Below, one piece after another: positions 35,021-45,639 of a stretch of 64,000 nt of DNA (positions within the stretch are counted from its first letter, which is position 1; every line of letters begins with the position of its first letter). The stretch is from Casuarina equisetifolia. Its lineage: Eukaryota > Streptophyta > Magnoliopsida > Fagales > Casuarinaceae. Under the pieces are notes generated by a model. That model did not search any database. It saw only the letters and a program-made list of their open reading frames with translations, and was not told the origin of the DNA. A program made the position numbers and the translations under genes. The stretch covers positions 1,074,001 through 1,138,000 of the forward strand of contig CM052359.1 of NCBI GenBank assembly GCA_028551475.1, in the 5' to 3' direction.

Positions 35021-36639
35021 AAAATTGTCAAAAAATGAATACAATCATGCAACAAACAAACATGATAATTATATAAAAAAATATGTGGTTAAGAATAAAT
35101 TATCTTTCAATGTATGGAGTAGCAATTCACTCTTCTTTAAGTCTGGGGATTTATAGTTCTTTCTTTTAAAACTCTCGTATACTTGAGTTTTCTCCGGCAA
35201 TCAAAAAACACTTTCTATTTTCTCTTATAAGCTATTCTCATATTGCCCCTAATTTCGACTCTATAATTGATAGTAATGATCAAACCATCTTACTTTATTG
35301 CAGCCATGGTCAAATTCAAACTGGTCTTTTGTTAACAGGTGTAGCAGCTCCAAACGGGTAGGGCTTGGTATGGGTGATATATCTGTTTCTAGCACCTTCG
35401 CAAAATCAAGAATAGCTTCAAATTCTTTTTCCTTGTGCTTTAGACCAAATGGGGTTGAGAGAACCAGCTTTGGAAGCCATGGCAGCTCAGACAAAAGCGA
35501 AACACCATTCAATGTTGAGCAATTAGAGTAAGTTGCCTCTTCCCGTCCCTTACCTAATAACTCAAGTGGAGCTATGGGGAAACTCCAGTCTATAAGTTGG
35601 AAAGGCCCCAGCCCTCTCAACCTTTATCTAACAAAAAACAAAATTGCTTCTTTTCAAGGAGAAGACTATCTTCGTTTTAAATATCTTGCTACTTATACTG
35701 ATCTTTGTCCCTTGGGAACTTCTCAGTGGAAATTATTACATCAGCATCACCAAAATAACAATGGGAAGGAAATCTTCTGAGCTAGAGTTTAGTGCACTTG
35801 TCAACACTAGGACATCATTTACACATCTCAAGGACCCAGCTTACACATTTGTTGTTGGATTAATATGGTTAAAAGTGTATGGTTTAGATGAAGCCATATC
35901 AACAAGCAATTTAACAATTGAGATTAAATCTATCTTGAATGATTGAAAGGTGGAGTGTAGGGCACGATTGCTTAGTCTATGAGAAGAGTGCAAGGCACGA
36001 TTAGGGTAATAGGAACATGTAGTTCTCCAGTGAGAAAGAAGCTCTAGTTCTATACCATAAGAGCTTTCTTTTTAAATATGTAAAAGCTTACGTTGTAGTT
36101 TTATGTTTACACATATGCATGTGTTTTGTGAAATTGTTATTAATCTATTTGTAACTTTTTGTAAACTTTGAAGTTAAATGCTTAGAATGAATGGTCATAA
36201 ATTATCATTTGCTCAATTTGAGTTTTCTTTCAATACTCTCCTTACAATCGACAAGATTCAACATTTGTTTCTGAAAGTATAAGTGATTTAGATACATGCT
36301 TAATGCTATCAAGTTTCATCTTGCAACATGATGTTAATTATGGATTCAAAAACAGATAGAGGCAAAATGATAATTTTTTTCATTTGATATTTTCTACAAA
36401 TTAACTTTCATAAGTACGTGATTTTGAGAAATTTATGTGAGTTATATCATTTGATAAATCATCACAATGATAAAAAAATATAAAAATAAAAAGGAGAATT
36501 GTTAAAAAGGAGAAATCTTTTTATAACTCTTAGTTAGATAAAATCTCTTAAATAATGGAAGCCTAACTTCTTCGTGATTATTGCATGTGTTGTTGTACCA
36601 TATATCTATTCACAACACATTAATATCTATAGTTCCTTA

Positions 36640-36735
36640 TTGGTAGCTTAGTAAAGTTATTGGAGGATTCCAATCTGAAGGGTTGATGTTTGAGACATCC
36701 TAACCCTTCTCCTTTCCCTAACAAAAAAAATACAC
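36640..36735 (+). repeat. tRNA-derived SINE remnant in intron 5 of copy C
   Basis: ggtagcttagtaaagtta fits an RNA polymerase III A box and tgatgtttgagacatcc fits a B box (GGTTCGANTCC type), about 35 bp apart. The tail is ctttccctaacaaaaaaaa. This is the clearest of the family in the window; it is absent from the same intron of copies A and B, which are only 86-90 bp long. Confidence 0.6.
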
Positions 36736-37311
36736 ATTAACATCTGTAATTTATGTTTATGTGCAGTTCCATTCCCAGATCAGAGAAAAGCGGCGTCCAT
36801 TTGATCCTTTGATCCCTTTTGAATACAGCTATGAATTAAGGTCATCCATATTTAGAGAACACCTTATTCCTATTTCATATTTGTTTTCTCATTTCAACTT
36901 TGGGGCATTAACTTCCACCATGTTTGCAGTCCAAATCAGAAGAACTCTACAATTCCTAACATAAATTTGACAATGAAAGATGGAGATCAATACTTCCATT
37001 ACTGGTCCAGCAATACTGTTTTCTACTTATGTGTCGCCTCGCTTTTGCTAATTTGATTTTCCCTTTTGCCTGAGATATGCTAAAATTTGATGTTGTTGTC
37101 TCCAGAGTGGAATGGCTTACCATTTAGCTATATGAAAAGTGAAGACTGGAACATCATTGGAGGTGAGCATCTGCTTGTCAGAAACTATATGTTTTCTGTC
37201 ATTTTATGTAGTCTATGAGGAGGCCAAATGGTTGTGAAAGTTCTTCGCGATTTTGCTTTGGTTGTAGCTAATTGATTTTCACTTCTAGAGAGACAAAAGC
37301 GAAGGTTTTTT

Positions 37312-37405
37312 ATTTTTTTTTAACATTAAGTAAAAGGGTTTGGGAGTATAGGCCGTCAAACCAAGGACCTAAGCAATCAATAACCTACTGACCTATTAAC
37401 GGTAA
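37312..37405 (-). repeat. tRNA-derived SINE remnant in intron 8 of copy C
   Basis: On the minus strand aataggtcagtaggttatt (A-box-like), gtccttggtttgacggcc (B-box-like) and actcccaaacccttttactta, then an A-rich end. Same family as 36640-36735. Confidence 0.55.
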
Positions 37406-38204
37406 AAGCAATTAAGTTTTAAGTGATAAATAGATAATCAAAAAACACAATTTTGGATTGATAGAAGTGAGTTCTTGGTAATAGTGAAAAGGGTCACATC
37501 TACAAAGTTCACTCACCTTGATCCTTCTGTTGAAATTTTTTCTGTAATATGTTGTCAATATACTAACTATCATACTCTCTATAAATGGAGATATTCTCAT
37601 CTTCTATAAGCTAACTTTAAAGGAGAAAATTGATATTTTGACATAGTATTAAATGCCAAATTTCAAGTGAGACACCATTTTACTTGTAGATTAAGCCTTT
37701 ATAGAAGAAAATATATCCCCAAGCTGAAGCAAGAAGGCCTGTTAAATCCTATATAGAGATATTTTCCTTTTTTTAAAACTTATTTTAAGGGAAGAAATAG
37801 ACCTTTTACCATATTTCACCCTAATTAAACTCATATTCCTCTTCCATGTTAGTTGAAAAGCACTAATGCAAAAAGAATTATTCAATATTTTGATCTGGAG
37901 ATACAAAGGTGATATTGTATGCTAATGTTTACCACTCCTAACGTGAAATTAGTTGTTTTCATCTAGTAAGTCTCATGACTGGTTATCGCCTAGTTTTTGA
38001 CCGTGAGAGGATGATTTTGGGCTGGAAGCAAAGTTTTCCCTTCTCTTTCTATTTAAATTGAATTTCAATCTATTGTTCCTTCTCCAGGTTATCATATTAC
38101 CACTATCCTTAATTTTGACTCTATGTATTGTAGGTTCTAACGATGAGGATTTAAGAACTCCAACGAAAAACTCGACTATCCATGCCATGATTCATCCATT
38201 TTGA

Positions 38205-39597
38205 AGTCTTTCACTTGCAGAATCAAGAGACTTCTTGTTTCATTTTCTGCCATCGTTGAGCCATTCTTATGATATTCATATGCATTGTGCTCTAAGTTAT
38301 CCCAGAACAACTGACTTAGTGGATGTTCAATATTGTCAATTTGAACATTGGGTGAAAAGCACTCTAACCTCTCTTATTTATGGATAAAAACCATCCCCAA
38401 GAGTTTCTAAGAGATAGTATAGAATTTCCTGTCAATTTCATGGAAAGATCTGCCAAGCATGAAATATGCAAACTTTGGAAAAAATGATATCACTGCCTTG
38501 CACAATGTGGTTTTCAGAATGAACTAGTAAAATCAATTGCATAGATTATAATCGCAGAAGCCTGTGCTCCTGCTTAACAAAACAGTATGGGTGACCACAA
38601 GTTCAACCCATTTATACTGCTGAACTAAACCCACCCATAAATTCAGGCAAATAATTGCCCCAAGCTTTTCGTTTTACAGCTCGCCCTCCTGCATGAATCT
38701 AAATTTTAGACTTCCAGAAACAACAGTTAATGGGTTACTACCAGGATATTTGCACCATAACTTTTGATTTGCTGTAAGATATCTACCCATGTCCATCACA
38801 GTGTTATCAGGGCCACACAACCATTCTAGACTAAGTACTCACAATTAGAGCTGCTGAGCCATTCCTTGGGATGACTATCTCTCTACTCCTTCAAAGAAAA
38901 CCATTTTCCAAGCACACTCTGATTTCCACCATTGGGTAAATCCTCCACATCAGTAAAGAAAAGTGTTTTCAAGATTGTTACGTATTCCAATAAAGAATCT
39001 CTACAGACAAAAGATAACGCGTATCCTAAGGTGGACCTTGAGACTATGTTAAAACCGTGAAAGCTGTTCTTATTTTTTGATGAATATGAAAAAAGAGTTA
39101 CCTTCCACCATCATCTTATTAGCTGGCAGGTGAAGCTTCGGCAGATGCATCAAATCTTGCTTCTAGCGCTCAAAATTTCCTGACCTGTAACAGAATAAGC
39201 AAAAAGCTAGACTGCGATGACAAGTGCATAAATTAATTTAAAGCAGAGGGAAAAAAATAAAGAGGTATATATAATTTCAACGTTCCACCACTGCAAAAAA
39301 TAGCTCTTTAGCTATGGGTCTATGAATAAAAATAACATTAAAACTTTCCAGAATGCAAATTTTTAAAGCCTATGAACACAATGAGAACCCCAACTGTCAT
39401 TCACAGCAGAATTCTCTAAGATCCCACTCACACCACCAACAATAAATTGAAGCAAAGAACAGAAATACATGGTAAGTCCCAGCACAATCCACCGATAATC
39501 TTCAATCTTTGGGACTTGTCCCAAGTTTTGACCATTGATTCTTCTGTGTGATGTTAGGGAAGTAGAAAGAGCCTAATTTTTCTCCTTCATGCTGCTT
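38205..39597. other. Intergenic between copy C and ESF1
   Basis: No coding frame. The right part probably holds the ESF1 3' UTR on the minus strand, ending at the TGA at 39598. Confidence 0.5.
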
Positions 39598-42500
39598 TCA
39601 TTTTCGGAGTTTTTTTGACTTCTTTTTAACCGATTGAACCAAGGTTGAGAGACTATGCTGCAGCTTTATTTCCTCTGTACCCGCAGATTGCAATTTCACA
39701 CTTTTCTTTGATATCTTACTATCAGTGGGCAATTTAACTTGCTTGGACTTCATCTTAACTGATTTAATCAATGTCGATAACTCTTGCTTCTTTTTCTTTG
39801 AAGGCAAAACATCAGACTTAACTTGCTCATCAGACGGCAACTTTGACATTGCAGATGAAGTCATATGATCCCTTTTCACCACTCCTTGCCTGCTCTGCTG
39901 CCTCAGAGCTCGCTGCCGAATAAAAGCTGCAGTCCTGCAAAATTAAGGGCCCCTTTTTAGAATGAGAGAGAAGAGAGAGGGTTGGCGCGGGGGGAGGGGG
40001 GGTGGGCGGTGCCGGGCAACTTGTAAACCAAGCAGCATATAGACAACAATTTGGAAATATTTTCGAATATCAAAATAAACAAGGCATTAGATACATAAAT
40101 AGTTCACAACTTGGAATATCAGGATCAAATTAAGTTTTTACAATACTTCGGAGCAACCATTTCAATGTGCCATGTGACGTGGGCTTATCATCCGGCAAAT
40201 CATGTACAGGTAGACAAGTAGCCATGTGCATGGTGGGCCATAAATAAAACATAGATGTCCCTTTCCATCAGACAAATAATTAAAGAAAACAGTACTCACA
40301 AGAAAATTCTCATAAAGCCACCGAGATTACCTTTTGTACTGGGGATCTGTAGGATCCACAGCAAATTCAGGTGAAGTAAAGAGCTCAGAAAACCGTGGAT
40401 CATCATAATCAATATTCGGTATATTGTCAATGTCTGGACCTTCTTTCCCCTTTTTCCCCTTGGCCTTCTTACGTTTCAAATTATATCCTTTAAGACCAGT
40501 TTCAGTCCCCTTATCATCGGCAACCAATAACTCAAGCTCTGCTCTGCTTGCTTCTGCTTCGTTATCCATCTCTTGGTCCTGCCTTTCTTCATCAGTTTTA
40601 AATCGGGCCTCCTTTTTACTTTTTTTAACTGAAGGCTCTTCAACAAAGAAGTCATCTCGCTGTTCAGGTGCCTCTCGATCAGTATCACTGCTCTCATCCT
40701 CTGATGAATATTTAGATTTACTCTTCCTAGCTTTCTTTTTCTCACGTCTTTTTCTCAGATATGCCTCCCATACTGTTTCCGACTTCTTATCCTTCCTCTC
40801 TAAAATTCGCTTGCTAATATCCTCCAGACCAGTATTGAAAGTGACCTCCATATCCTGGCCTTCCTCCTCACCATCACCATCACCATCACCATCGCCATCT
40901 GAACCATCACCAGACTGGATTAAAGCACGGTAAATATCTCGTTTTTTATGCTTTTTATCATGTTCATCCTCCATGGCATTCTCATTCTCGTTATCATCCA
41001 TTTCACTCTCATCAGAAGCCAAAAACTCCTTCAACTCCAGTTCAGCTAGCTGTAAGGAAACGGAGCCAGCATCAGAACATAAAGCAAACAGTTACACTAA
41101 CATCAATTTCTATAAATTTGAAAGACATTGTATTTTATGGTCTTTGTCTGTTTAGGATTCAGAAAGACAATGTCATTATTGTCTCGTTCTTCTTTAGGAT
41201 TCAGAAAGCAGTCAAACTGTTGATGCGTGCATATATGCAATTACAGACATATATCATATTATTATTTATACCACTCGTTTGATAAGAAGCAAATGTATAG
41301 CCCCAGCAATGAAAACAATAATAATTAGTATGTTGATCTTGGAATGAAGGAAGACATCCAATGGAGGAAAATCAAACACAAGATGTTTCATTATATTTTT
41401 CTCTCTGCTATGCGGCCAGAAACTTCAAGTTATTGGCAATAAATCCGTTCAAGAGGCTCATAAAAGAGAGAAGTAAAACAAGAAAAGCTTCTTCGGACTA
41501 TTTCACTAGTATAATTCATGCTTAGAAGGCAATGACTCATTTGTGACCAATCATGCTCTGAATCCCCTCACCTAAAAAGAAGAAAGAAAGAAAAGAAGAG
41601 AAAAATGGTGACCATCACAAAACAAAGCCATTTGAATTAACAGAGAAAATTTTCATTATGTGCACCTGGACCCAACAGTAAGAACTCATAGTAACATTTA
41701 GAGTAAGCCAATAAATATCATGTTCTTGACAACAAATTAAACCAAAATAACTAGTTCACACTCAATAATTGGAAGCATCAAAGGAGACAAATATAAACGG
41801 AAGAAAGAGGCCATTCAGTCAGCTGAGCTAGTAATGAAGCACAAAGGAATCGAGAGAACTTAGTTAAAAATATCAACTTTATAGTAGACACAATCTGATA
41901 AGAATCAGATAAAACTGGGAAGCAACATTTGTAACCAATAAAGATCATGAACACCTACCTGATCAGCATTAAATTTTCGTTTCAGGGTCTTCACTCGCTC
42001 TGGCTCGTCCTCATCCCAAGAAAGGTGAATTCTACTGTGCTGCAGGGCTCTAGTGTGGAAATCTAAGCCTTTATAGTCTGCAGGTGCCTGAACAAAAAGT
42101 GAAATAAATTCAATACTTCATCACAAGGATGCAATTTGAATGAAAGTTATACAAGCATAAACTATCTTCAATCTTCAGTAGCAGCTGCAACAAGCAAGGA
42201 TTTGGCCTTCTATGTTGAGTGATTAAGAATCCCATAGCCCTCTCTTGGCTGAATTAATCATTTTTGTGCTGAGGGCAATATCAAGCAACACTATATGGGT
42301 TGAATTAAGCATTTATGTGCTCAGAACATTCCTGCAGCTATTGAGGTTCTAATTGAGCCTATTGCTGGTTGAAATTATTCCAAATTTCCACTTCTGCATG
42401 AGATTCAAATTTCACACTTTAAGTGTCTTCTTGGTAATTTTCTGATTGTCCTAAATAAATAGCTTTAGCATCATAACTTCATTCCTTCTCTAGAAACATA

Positions 42501-45347
42501 TGCAGGCTAAGAAGCATAATGAAAAAATCCCAAATAAAAACCAGCATTAGGTGACAACCAAGTTGAATTAACACTAGCAGGCTAGTATTGGTCACAAGTG
42601 TGTCCTCAGCCAGGCCAATGACAAAAAAATTCACACATTTATATTGATGCCAAAATGCTAGAGGTATATAAATCTGTAGTTTTACAAATTACTCTTCTAC
42701 CTTAACTGTTAATTTAGTCCCCAGTTTTATGCAGAATAGCTAAATTATTAGCCCAAATAAGGATTCGGAGATGGCCCAAACACAATTTTTCACCAAAGCT
42801 GGCCATGTATCCACCTTCTATCTAGTCCTACACTTTAAACATAAAAAAATCTTCATCCTTGCCAGACTGACCTTTCATCCCTTTTAGAAGAAACAGAAAA
42901 TCACCAAACGGCCTGCTATCTACTAGGTGAATTTGCATTAGCTAATTAGCTAAGCACAAACGGAGGCAATGAGGGAATCATTTCTCAAGAGTCTGGGTTA
43001 GATTACTCCAGACTTTCATAAGTTAGACCAACAAATCACCTCAACATGTAGCACATTAACGAGCAAATGGACTCCATTACCAGTTCAATCAGGTTTGTCT
43101 TATCCTTACATTGTATGATATTGGGTATTTGCCCCTTGAGAGACTATGAACGTACTGAGAAGGCCTCTTCACCAATATAGAATATTTGCCACAATATTCT
43201 CTGTCAGAATCTAATTAGCTAAGTTTCAACAATTGTAGCCTAAAACGTCCAGGAATCATCCCAAGCTAAAAATTATACCTCAGTGGCAACATCTCGAGGT
43301 GGGTGTGTAAATTTCATGGAATCAGGAATGAATCTTAGATCAAGCTTGTTGGATGATCTTTCAAATTCAATTCCATCACAACTTTTGTAAAGGTAATCTG
43401 CAGTGGCACTTGAATCACATTCCACAACAGCATAGTAGTACCTGGCGAGGATGATAAACAAAAGGAGCATATAAACTAACATATCTAGAAAGAAAAGCTT
43501 ACTACATTCAGAGAAAAGTCCAGGAAATTCCATGAATTCACTACAAATAGAAATAAATGCAGAACCAGATTACTGTCAATCACCTTAGCCTGCTTTTCTC
43601 ATAAGCCCGCAATTTCTCATAGTCTATCTCATCTTCATCGTCTTCATCAGTTTCCTTATTTTCACCATCAAAGAGGCCAACAGGACCATGTACTTCTTCC
43701 TCTTTCATACGCTGAAGTCCAAACTCAGATGGATACACAGCTACAGACAATATTTGTCCGTCTTTTGGCAAAAATGAGCTCAAAACTACATACAAGTCAA
43801 CAGCCTACATAAAATGACAAGCATTTGATCAATAACACGCTTTAAAAGTCTGGTTAGGAAATTAAATGTTTAGCCCAATAGAATCTTGTACTGAGATATC
43901 ATATCTTAGTTGCCCCAAGCAGAAGATGCATCAATCAAATATTAAAATTGCTAATAATGCAATCAATGAAACAAGACAAACAAGAATTACTGAGGATCTT
44001 AAAGGAAACGAAGAACAAAAAAATACAAAACAAAAAAGAGTCTCCTTTGAATTATTGTTGCTATAGGCTCTGGATCCATCATTGACCAAAGAAATATGGA
44101 GGTGCGCCCTCCAGAGGTTAAGACTTAGAAGATTTGGAGTAACTCTTCTTTCCAATTATTGTTGGCCAATAATACTAGATTCTCTCATCTTCATGATGAG
44201 ATGAATATCTCAGGCAGATGAAAGCCAGAGTAAAGGCTGAGAGACTAAGTTAACGATTAGCACTTTAGCTCGGCACCATTTCAACAGTCACCAAGTGATT
44301 GAAGGCAGTCCCAAATATAATAATATTAACCATCAGAGCTAAGACAGTTCCACAGATCTAATCCAGTTTGAAACACATTAACATACCTTCACATACCTCC
44401 AGTCCATATCAACAATAGCAAGCCTGCAAGTTTCTTTTTCGATTTCCGGTATAACCTCCTGTCCACATTCCACAAACCAATAAAGAGTGTGACAGCAAAA
44501 GCAAACGTAGCCTCAACTTAAAAAAGTACACAGCTTCCCAAACTTGAAAGTTCAAATTCGAGAGCTGTTAATAGTTACTACGGAAAGAATCATTAAAAAT
44601 TCAATCTTAGTATCAATTTAGTTTCTTCTCTTCTCCTCCATTTTCGCAGCAATGAATCAGAGAAGGAGGATCTCAAAAAGTTCCCAATTTACCATACACT
44701 TTCTCCTATTATTCCCATTCTCACTTCCTCCATTTTTCTTAACAGCGAAAGCAAAGGTTGAACTCAAACTGTACCTCCACTTGGGGCTCTTCATCCTCCT
44801 CATAAGCCCCGTTGTCTTCGTCTTCATCCGTATCAGTATCCGTCGTAGCATCTGATTCCGACGGCTCTGATTCGCCATCCTCCGATTCCGACGCCTCCGA
44901 ATCACCACTAGAGTCGGTCCCCAACTTAGTTCCACCGAGTTTCCCCAATCCCTCCTCTTTCACATCCTCCTGATCCTCATCTTCACTGCTAACCTCTTCT
45001 CCCTCCTCCTCTTCATCATCTTCGGTCTCCTCCTCCTTTTCTTCTCCTTTCTTCTTCTCTTCTTCCATTCGATAATAGTGGCGCAGAGAAGTCTCCAAGT
45101 CTCGCTTCCTCGACCTCCCTCGCTTGTCCACCGGAGCTGAGGACGACGCGAAGAAGCTCCTGTCTGAAAACAAGCGGTCGAACCGCGAGTCCACCGCGAC
45201 CTTCGCAGTGCGCTTCGGAACCTTCTGGAACCGAGGGTCCGTGTGCAGGGACGCGAACCGAGCGTCCGTGATAATCTTCTTGCCGCCGTCTTCCGCGGCC
45301 GGCGCCATGTCCGACTCCCTTCTCGGCTTCTTCTTGCTCTTTCCCAT
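39598..45347 (-). CDS. ESF1: ESF1 homolog, pre-rRNA processing protein
   Basis: Seven exons, listed 5' to 3' on the minus strand: 45347-44775, 44458-44387, 43804-43584, 43441-43279, 42087-41959, 41049-40331, 39934-39598. They join in phase into 737 aa (yeast Esf1 about 630, human about 850). ESF1 is a nucleolar factor needed for early 18S rRNA processing in the small-subunit processome. Visible signature: [17 protein letters not shown] and [11 protein letters not shown] near the N-terminus, a long Asp/Glu/Ser acidic tract (about residues 95-185), the central conserved fold ([45 protein letters not shown]) and a second acidic/Lys-rich region. Then comes the NUC153 motif [20 protein letters not shown] near residues 600-625 and a basic Lys-rich tail suited to nucleolar localisation. 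All introns are GT-AG. Start ATG 45347 opens with the basic [12 protein letters not shown]. Confidence 0.95.
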
Positions 45348-45402
45348 GGCGAATCAGCGTCTCGATGCTGCGAGAGTAAAACTGCCAAAATGTCAATCTT
45401 GC

Positions 45403-45629
45403 TAGGGCTTAAGGCTTTCAGATTTAGGGTTTAACGACTTGCAGTCTCCTGGAAGATGCGAGCCGTTTGGATACCGAGATTATCTTAGCCTGGCTCGGGT
45501 TTTGGGCCTCGGTCCGCACCAAACCAGTGGGTTGAGTCGGCGGGCTTTGGAACCGCTAGGACGAAACGGCGACATCTCAACTCGGAGACATGGGCCTTAA
45601 ATTTGTGGACTTTGAACACGGGTTGGGCC
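45403..45629 (-). promoter_or_regulatory. ESF1 promoter/5' leader: telo-box and TGGGCC elements
   Basis: Upstream of the ESF1 start the minus strand carries a telo-box AAACCCTA (45425-45432) and a near telo-box AAGCCCTA (45403-45410). TGGGCC hexamers (site II type) occur at 45503, 45591 and 45624 on the plus strand. In plants telo-boxes combined with TGGGCY elements mark ribosomal-protein and ribosome-biogenesis genes, bound by Pur-alpha/TRB-like and TCP factors. This fits the gene. Factor binding here is inference. Confidence 0.65.
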
Positions 45630-45639
45630 GCGCTCTCAT

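Larger units (their letters stand above)
15595..38204 (+). repeat. Direct tandem triplication containing APF1-like loci
   Basis: Three head-to-tail units share upstream, genic and (A/B) downstream sequence: A about 15595-23262, B about 23263-33227, C about 33228-38204. Each begins with the same block (gctaattaaac, then tggaatatggttag and acaggacttg). A and B also share the sequence after the stop codon (gttggcttggttt, aaacaagatttctatta, ccataaaacaagatacttct), so the units abut. Unit B is longer because of an intron-2 insertion and a local triplication upstream. Unit C has lost promoter and exon 1. Confidence 0.88.
33996..38204 (+). pseudogene. APF1-like aspartic protease, copy C (old pseudogene)
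   Basis: Homologous exons start at 33996 (exon 2, exactly 142 nt). They continue at 34559-34788, 35304-35527, 35727-about 35862, 36767-36840, about 36931-37027, about 37107-37163, about 37967-38030 and 38134-38204. Promoter and exon 1 are absent. The first catalytic motif reads ALHTGTDLSW, Asp to His (codon 34054-34056). The second reads ALVNTRTSFTHL, with Asp to Asn and Gly to Arg. Further damage: TAA at 34575-34577 in exon 3, a short deletion and frameshift after APNG in exon 4, a frameshift in exon 7, and a frameshift with TGA in exon 8. Several structural cysteines are also replaced. Clearly non-functional as a protease, and older in its lesions than copy A. Confidence 0.88.

Noticed and set aside
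40424-40933. 169-codon plus-strand Ser-rich frame
   Set aside because: It is the antisense shadow of the acidic/Ser-rich ESF1 exon 6.
44739-44774. Extension of ESF1 exon 1 past 44775 to a stop
   Set aside because: This is intron read-through; a GTACAG donor at 44774 and an in-phase exon at 44458 continue the conserved protein.
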